Shown piece by piece: positions 51,401-60,400 of a DNA stretch of 64,000 bases (positions are counted from its first letter, which is position 1; the number at the start of each line of letters is the position of its first letter). The notes beneath the pieces were generated by a model. It was not told where the DNA came from and ran no database searches. It saw only the letters and a program-made list of their open reading frames with translations. This DNA comes from Rhabdophis nuchalis (Eukaryota > Chordata > Lepidosauria > Squamata > Natricidae): contig CM077643.1 of assembly GCA_039707465.1 (NCBI GenBank), positions 61,692,605 to 61,756,604 on the forward strand. Reading direction: 5' to 3'. A program made the translations under genes and the position numbers.

Positions 51401-54400
51401 TTAAGCAGAAATGATTGCTTCTTAAATTGTAATTTGTTAAACAAAACTTAATAAAAATGGCTTAGCTTGATGTGTGATTCTAGCCAAAATCTTACTTCAT
51501 TCATCATTGGAAATGTTTTAGTTATATGTTCTGGATGACAAGGTAGTACATTCTTTTCTTGTTCACAAAATTCAAATTCTGCACTGAAAGAATTTGGGAT
51601 TTGAATGCGTTGTTGTGAGGTAAATTTCCAATTTAACGAGAAAAATAATTTTTCACTTCTTATCCAGTAGTCCTCAGAGTTCTCCTTCTCACACCCCAAC
51701 AAGACATGGACGTAGTACTGCCTGTGGAGGAAAAGGAAGGAACCCTGACTTTTTGATAGAAATACAGTTAAGCAAGGTAAGAGGGGAAATGACACCATTT
51801 GTTTTATTTCTCTAAAACTTTAACCCATCAAATTTGCCCTTTTTCCTGTCTCATTTTAAGGTGAAATTCCAACATGAGGTATATCCCTCAGGTGAAACAG
51901 AGTGTGAACTCAGCATATTGGAACAACCTGTATCTCGTCAAATATTTATGGTTCAAGATCTTGAAATCAGAGATCGCTTGGCTACATCTCAAATGAATAA
52001 ATTCCTTTATCTTTATTGTAGTAAGGAGATGCCTAGAAAGGCGCATTCTAACATGGTAAGAGCTCATAAACATTTGCTGAATATTTTAATTCTGAGAATT
52101 ACAAAGGAAGATAATACGTTGAATTGTAGGCTGCCCAGAGTCATTGTATCCTATTTCCCACAGAGTTGGCCTCCTCAGGGTGCCGTCAGCCAGACAGTGT
52201 TGGCTGGTGACCCCCAGGGTGAGAGCCTTCTCTGTGGGTGCGCCTTCCCTTTGGAATGAGCTACCCCTGGAGCTTCGCATAATTCCCGTCCTTCTGGCGC
52301 GCTTTAAAAAGCTGGCTTTTCCAGCAAGCCGGGCTGGACTGAACAAAATAACGTATTAATTTTAATTTATTTTATAATGTCTATTAATTTATTGCTTATT
52401 GGATTTTTTATTTAATATTTTTCTAACTTTTGTACTATATGTCTCTTATGTTGTACGCTGCCCTGGGTCCTTTGGGCGAAGGGCGGCATATAAATCCAAT
52501 AAATCTAATCTAATCTAATCTAATCTAATCTAATATAATATAATATAATATAATCATTGATTGAGATGGGCAGGTATAGAAATGAAATAAACAAACAAAT
52601 AAATAGCAACCAAGTAAACTGCAAAAATATGTATTATTTATCATCTGTGCATCATTTATAGGTTGTCAGTTCAGTATTTCACTATTGAGTTTTACTTTTA
52701 AGTGTCACTTAAAAGAGAAAAGCTGTTTGACTTCTTTAGACCTGTTTTGGGCATTTAAGGCATGCATATCAACTTTTTAGGGTCTTGACTAACCCATTTA
52801 CAGAATGTATCAAACATGGAATAAGCGTCCACCCTCAGATGGACTCTTATTTATTTTGTTTAAAAGAAAGGCTCTTGATGGACTTTTCAATCTCTGCACT
52901 ATCTCTGTCATCTACAGAACATGGAAGCTGCTTTTGGAAAACTTCTTTTGGAAAATAGGTATATTTATCCAGAATGACTGGTATACTAAGTTATCCAAAT
53001 GATTGATAACTCAAATCCAGTCTGATAATGCTTTAGTCGGTCAGAGTATGTATCCTGATTTTAGCAGCTTCTTGAAGAATTACCATAATATGCTGACAAA
53101 AATCAATATCCACAGCCCTGATACCACACACATTTGATAATGAAGAACTTCCTTTTTAACAAGAGATTGCTAGATCTAATGGCTAAATAGTGCCTCTTGA
53201 AAAAGCACCTTTGGGATCTAATGACTAATTCATTATAATGAAAATTTCACAAAACAGTAGCACACTTTATTACAGTCTTAGATAAGAATTTAAATATAAC
53301 AACTGTTATATAAAATCAGTAAATATTGTAATCATAATCTTTATCTCCAAGAAATCTAGAATTTGCCACATATCTATCTTTATTCTACCCAGATAAATAA
53401 TCTTAATTAAAATAATAAGGGAATATTATTGATTTAAAAGCTACAATTTAAATTTATATTTACAATTTAAAAACTACCACACACACCGTGAATGTGAAAC
53501 TGGCTTTGTTCATATTTGCCTTGTAATGCAGGAAAAGAAATAGTGATTATCCAAAGAGATTATGTATTTGTATGAATCCTCTGTTGATTATTTATTTATT
53601 TAAGCAATTTATATCGGTTCCCATCTGACCAGAGTGACTTTGAGTAGCATACAATGATGTTACATGTTAATAAATCAGCTATAATGCCCAGGGTCACAAA
53701 TAATCCCAATTGGTAAAAGGACAACATTAACCAATATATGTTTCATTTAACAGTTGACAGTTAAGGCATTGCATGTTCGTCCCGAGTCTGGCAGATCACC
53801 ACAAGAATGTTGTTTACGGGTATCTTTAATGCCACTTCGTCTCAACATTGACCAGGTTAGTTAAGAAGACACCATCTTGGGGAGATGGGTGGATCAATTG
53901 CCCCCCTTTTTTTCTCTTTGAAGAAAAATATTACTCAATTGGTTACCCTAGCTTATTATTATTATTATATTCTCTTAAACTTTTGATACATCAGTCAATG
54001 CAGCCTCCCATTTTCTCACAACAACAATCCTGTGAGGTGAATCGTGCTGAGAGTGACTAGCCCAAAGTCACCCAGCTGGTTTTTCATGCTTAAAGCAAAC
54101 CTAGAACTCACCACAGTCTCCTGATTTCTAGGCCAGCACATTACCCATTATTGCAGCTTTTCGTATTTGATACTCTTTCATTGATTTTTAAAGTATTTTG
54201 AATGTCTCTTTACTTTATGAATTTTTTTTTTATGTGGAGAAATTAAAACTTGTTTTGGAACCTAGACGGTTTTGTAGGATATAGATATTTTTATTTTAGG
54301 AAAACAAAGTATGAGTAGTTATGTACTGAGTGTGTTTTGTGTGTCATATATACATAGATGTGTGTTTATGGAATTCAAATACATGTGATTGTAAGATAAA

Positions 54401-57400
54401 CTTCATTGTTAATAATACAGTACTTTGGGTTTTATACTCAAAAATTCCATCTGACAAATGATTAATCAAATATTAGTGTTTAGTATACTATTTAGTATTG
54501 TACTAATTAGTAATAGTACTAATGCTGTTTATAATATATATTACTATAGCTAGTAAATCCTATTATTAGTATTTTCCATCTCTACATATCACATAATGAA
54601 CGATGTAATGATTCCCTTTTCTCAGTATATCATGCTTTTTATTTTGTAGGATGCCTTGTTTTTTTTGAAGGATTTTTTCACTAGCCTATCAACAGAAGTA
54701 GATGTCCTAATGACTCCAGATCCTGAGGGTAAATATCCTGATGTAAAATCATATTATGCAGCATAGACATTTAATATAAATTATATTAATTACAGCTATG
54801 TAGAAATGATGACTATTTGTTTGCCTTGTATTTTAATATCAATTATTTTATTTGCAGTTAAAAAGCCTCCTGGTCCTGAAGTAACATGTGTTTTGCCCAG
54901 GCATCAGAGTGGTTTCAAAGAACCAAATCCAGTCATTTCTTTTTCATTACATAAGCAATCAAGTCAGAATGGAAGTGTTGATTCTGTGGATATGCTCAAT
55001 GGGGATGACCATAATCTCTCACATGAAGAGGCATCATTCAGTGATCAGCCAGTATTTTTCAGGTACGCTTTGGACACTTGCTGAAAACCTTTATTTGTTT
55101 TCTGAATTTTGGCTGTTTGAATTGAGAGTGCTGCAAAAAGGAGGGACACACACTATCCAGGGGATGGTTGCTTACACCTACTCTAAAATGTCTGTCTCTT
55201 CTCATGTTACTTTTTCAAAAGCTTCGTTTTGGCACTTTTGCCTGTAAAATCAACTGACTTTTTTCAGATGCTTGTAGGCATGAATTCTCTATAGATAGTT
55301 TTGTTAAATATAATCACAGCTAAATATTTCCTTTCAATAGAGTGGACAATTTACCTCTCTGTGATAATATTTTTACTTTTATTAAAGAGTATTGTAATGG
55401 GAAATTTAAATCAGAAAAGAAAGAGAAATGAGAGAAGGAGGAAGAAATGCAAGGGTATAGAAAGAAAAGAAAAAAGCAGTGACTTCTGATTTTTTTCACT
55501 GCAGTAAAGTACAGAATAAAGTTACAACCAGCTTCTTGCTTTACATTTCTAGTACAAGCCACTTCTGTAACAGTTAATCTAATCATCTAAACCTCAAATT
55601 ACTTAGATAATATTAAGGTTGGAGATAGGCCCTGTGTTTTTTTTTAAAAAGCCCCTTGATTCTCCTGAAGCAATGCTGATTCTAAGACCATCCAGAGATT
55701 AAGATTGTGATACGTGTAAATATTGTTTTTATCTTCTATTCTCAATTTTCCCCTGAGCTTTTTTCTGTGTGTCATCTTACCACTTCTCTTTCTTTTCAGA
55801 GAATTTCGATTTACTTCAGAAGTCCCGATACGTCTCGATTATCATGGTAAACATGTGTCTATGGATCAGGTTTGTTAAACCTTATGCTGTCAGATAAAAT
55901 ATCTTCTTTCCATTAATTGTGGGTTCATATCTGCTTCAGTAATACCAAATCATTTTTCAGATCTTGAGATAATACAAAGCTGATAATTCCACACCAAGTT
56001 AGAAATTTAATGACACACAAAGAATTTAACCAACCATTTTTGAAAACTTGTGTTTTTAAAGAATGAATCTCCTGATTTTTGGGTTTTTTTAAATAAAGGA
56101 TTCATGTTATTCACTGAATATTTGCCCTGTTTGCCAAGCTGAAATAAACAGTGATACCCTTTCAAATCAATTGCTTTCCCCCAGTTTATTCATTACCTTT
56201 TTAGGCCATTGATTTTAGGGCACATAGTCAGTTTGCAGGGAAAAAAAGCATCTATACTGGAATAATACTATATAGCAATAACAGACTTATATACCATTTC
56301 ACAGTGCTTTACAGCCCTATCTAAGTGGTTTACAGCGTCAGCATATTGCTCCCAACAATCTGGGTCCTCATTTTACCCACCTCGGAAGAATGGAAGGCTG
56401 AATCAACCTTGAGCTGGTGAGATTTGAACTGCCGGCATCCAACAGTCAGCAGAAGTAGCCTGAAGTACTGCATTCTAACCACTGCGCTACCATGCCACAA
56501 TATACCACTTGATATAGCGCTATTCTATTTCGTTTTAAAAACTCCCTCTGGAAAAAGCTCTATTTTGACCAACTTCCAAAAAGCCAGTAAAGTTGAAGCA
56601 AGCCTAACTTCCTTACAAAGTGTGTTGTTCCATAGGAGGATAATACATACGGAATTTGGGAGCAATATCTGAAAAGTAATCATACAAAAGACTGTTACTA
56701 TATTAAAAAAGTTGGGCTTATTTTGGATTTCCATTACAGATAGTCCTCAAGGTACAACAACTCATTCAGCAATTGTTCAGAGTTACAACAGGGCTGAATG
56801 AGGGGGACTGGTCTGCAAAATTACAGCCATTACAACATCCCACAGTCATATAATCGTCATTTACAACCTTCCCTGTCTGCTTCCAGCAAGCAAAGTCAAT
56901 GGGAAAGACAGGAGGAGGTTGCAAATCACTGCTGCTACCATCTTTTTTTTTCTTTTCACCTGCCCATTCACAGGATCCGTGCACGTGTCCACTTACCCAT
57001 AGTTAACTATTAAATGAAAATAGGCATAATATGTTAAAGGCAGACTGAAGGATTTCTTTTTCTCTGAGTTTCTAATGAATTTATAGATGAACTAAATATA
57101 TTTAATTTTCAGGGTACATTGGCTGGGATTCTGATTGGTCTCGCTCAGTTAAATTGCTCAGAATTAAAACTGAAGAGACTTTGTTATCGACATGGGTAAG
57201 TGTATTTAATTATCATATTTATTTGAATAGTTAATCTCTACCAACAGAACAAAGCAAAGCAGTTTAATTCTCATATCTTTTTCTTAATTTTCAAATATTC
57301 AGGTGTGTGTGTGTGTGTGTATTAATAATACTATTTATTATAGGTTGCTGGGTGTGGATAAGCTGTTTTCTTATGCCTTATCTGAATGGCTTAATGACAT

Positions 57401-60400
57401 CAGAAGGAACCAGCTACCGGGTATTCTTGGAGGCGTTGGGCCAATTCATTCATTCATTCAACTAGGTAAGGCTGTGAAATGTTCTTGACATTTTTTCAAA
57501 ATTATTATTATTTATATTATTAAGAGCATTTCAGTTTAAATATATATGTAAATGTGTTTTCCATATCTGCTTAAAGAAGAAATACTTGGCCATATTGGTT
57601 ATTTGTAATATTCTCTCTGATTCAGTTCAGGGCCTAAAAGATTTGGTGTGGTTACCAATAGAGCAATACCGAAAAGATGGCCGTATTGTGAGGGGCTTCC
57701 AGAGAGGAGCAGCTTCTTTTGGTACATGTACTGCAATGGCAGCATTAGAACTGACAAACAGAATGGTTCAGACCATACAGGTATATTTTCCATTTATGCT
57801 TACTGACAATTGAAGACTATTTTTTGATTGATTTTGAAGCACATAAAATATTAGAACATACATGAACATCTGGACGGGGAGAAACAGGCTCCGACTTAAC
57901 CCATCCAAGACTGAATGGCTGTGGCTTCTGGCGTCACAATATAGCCAGCTGGTGCCATCGCTGGCTATTGGGAGCGAGTCATTGGCCCCTACAGAGAGGG
58001 CTCGCAACTTGGGTGTCCTCCTGGATTCTCGGCTGTCTCTAGAAGATCATATGACAGCCGTGGCCAGGGTGGGCTTTTTATCAGGTTCGCCTGATACGCC
58101 AGTTGTGCCCCTTTCTGGATCGTGACGCTTTACACACGGTCACCCAAGCCCTCATCATTTCCCGTCTGGTCTACTGCAACACTCTCTACCACCTTCAAAG
58201 CGCTCCATGACAAGGGACCTGGTTCTCTGCAAGACCGCCTCCTGCTACCAAATACCTTCCACCGACCAGTCCGCTGCCACAGAGAGGGCCTCCTCAGGGT
58301 GCCATCGGCCAGGCAATGACAGCTGGCGACCCCTAGAGGGAGAGCCTTCTCTGTGGCAGCTCCTGCCCTCTGGAATGACCTGTCCCCTGACGTACGGACA
58401 ATCACGGACCTGCGCCAGTTCCGTCGGGCCTTGAAGACCCATTTGTTTCGTGTGTCCGGCCTGGCGTAGTTTTTTAAATTGTTTTAGTAAGGGTTTTTAA
58501 CAGGATTTTAGTCAGGCTAGCTATTTAAACATGGAAGGTAGTAGAACAGGGGTATCAAACTCAATTTCGTTGAGGGATGCATCAGGGTTGTCTTTGACCT
58601 CGGGGAAGGGGGGGCTGGACTGGGCATGGCCAACTTGACGTCACTCGTGTCTGTGCCTGTGGTGGCCTGAACGCTCTGCCAGAAAAAATGTGCTCCTGAG
58701 CTCAGTTTTTGGCTACAATGGCCTCCTGCAATTCTCTGCCAGTGAAAACAGAGCTTGGCCCCTCTTGAGCTCTGTTTTTGCTGGCAGCAGGTTGTAGGAG
58801 ACCATCACACCCAAAAATGGAGCTTGGAAGCCTGTTTTCGCTGGCAGAGGCACCATGGGCAGATCCTGTTTCCAGGGCAGCCCTGCGGACCAGATCTAAA
58901 CACCCCATCAGCCAGATCCAGTCCCCAGGCCTTGAGTTTGACACCCCTGTAGTAGAGAAAGGAGGGAACCTTAATGTCACTGCTACATGGGATGCACATT
59001 ATATCAACTCCATGTTGACAAAGGCTAGATAACTAAGCAGAAAGCTGGTTTTGGCCTGTATCTTCCAACAGGCTCTGAGAGTTACATTTATGTATGATTT
59101 TCTAAGCACTAGCAATAGTGTAATTCACCTGATTTGTTCCTTCTAGCATTGTTCTAGCATGACTGAAACTTTGTTGCTTGCATCCTTATGTTTATATTGA
59201 TATTGAGTATTCCCGATTTCTTATTTGTACCCTATGACTATCATTAAGTGTTGTGCCTTATGATTCTTGACGAATGTTTCTTGTCTCTTTCTGTACACTG
59301 AAAGTATGTGCACCAAAGACAAATTTCTTGGGTGTTCAATCACACTTGGCCAGTAAAGAATTATATTCTATTCTAGTTATTTTTAATGGTTTTAAAATTG
59401 TTTTAACCCTCTAGAAGCAGGCAGTTTTAAAAATCAGTTAAATACATAAAAATTCCCACATGATATTTCATCCCTTTAAGACTTCATAACAGCTATCTAG
59501 ATTATGCAGTAAATGAAATGTATTTTGAACTACTGTCTTGTAACTGGCATCCTTAATAAATAAGATTCAAATATAATTCATTTCTGTGAAAACAGTTGTT
59601 CTTTAAACTTCAAATTTCAAAACCCAATCTTGAACTTTTGTAAATAACTTTTGTAAGCATAGCTTATAAATGTTCTATTACATTATATTAAATGTTATAT
59701 GATGTGTTACATTAAGATACATCTTAAGTCCTGAGGCATTGACAGGGGATGTTAGGGATAAAACATAGTTATAATTCATAAATCATTGATTTATTCTCTG
59801 TTCTATTAATGATATATTGTTATTTTTTATTGAAATTGAAATCTAGGCAGCTGCAGAAACAGCTTATGACATGGTTTCCCCTGGGCCTAGCTTAAATGAG
59901 ACAAAGAAGATCAAACGACTTTCTCGGCGTCTAGCTTACCAGCCTGTGGATCTTCGTGAGGGTGTGGCAAAAGCATACAGTGTTGTAAAAGAGGTAAAGT
60001 GTAAATTAATTAATTACTAAAAAATTTCCTCTTTTGTCGGTAGATTGTATCTTTCTTGTTGTTGGTATATAATATGAGGTGTATTTATATTCACCTAAGC
60101 ATTAAATTGAAAACAATATTAAAAATAATAAAAACATGAGAGGAATGGAAAATAAAAGCTGAAATAAACATTTTCATCCAGCATTTAGATTAGCAGTATA
60201 GCTTCATGGCCAGAATGACTCTGGGAGCCACCCCCAAACTACATACATGCTCTAACAGAATGCAGGCTTATAGAGAAAAACCTCTCAAGTCCATTCTCAG
60301 AAATCCCATCAACAAAGTCTTATCTTGTTAGGATTCAGTCTCAATTTGCAGGTCTAAGATTATCATCCCAGTATAAGTATTTATTCTTTAGTGTTTTTGA

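Noticed and set aside
56285..56495. Possible tRNA gene on the minus strand
   Set aside because: A tRNA-like head with A- and B-box phrases is present, but it continues into a SINE body repeated elsewhere in the window; no cloverleaf is kept.
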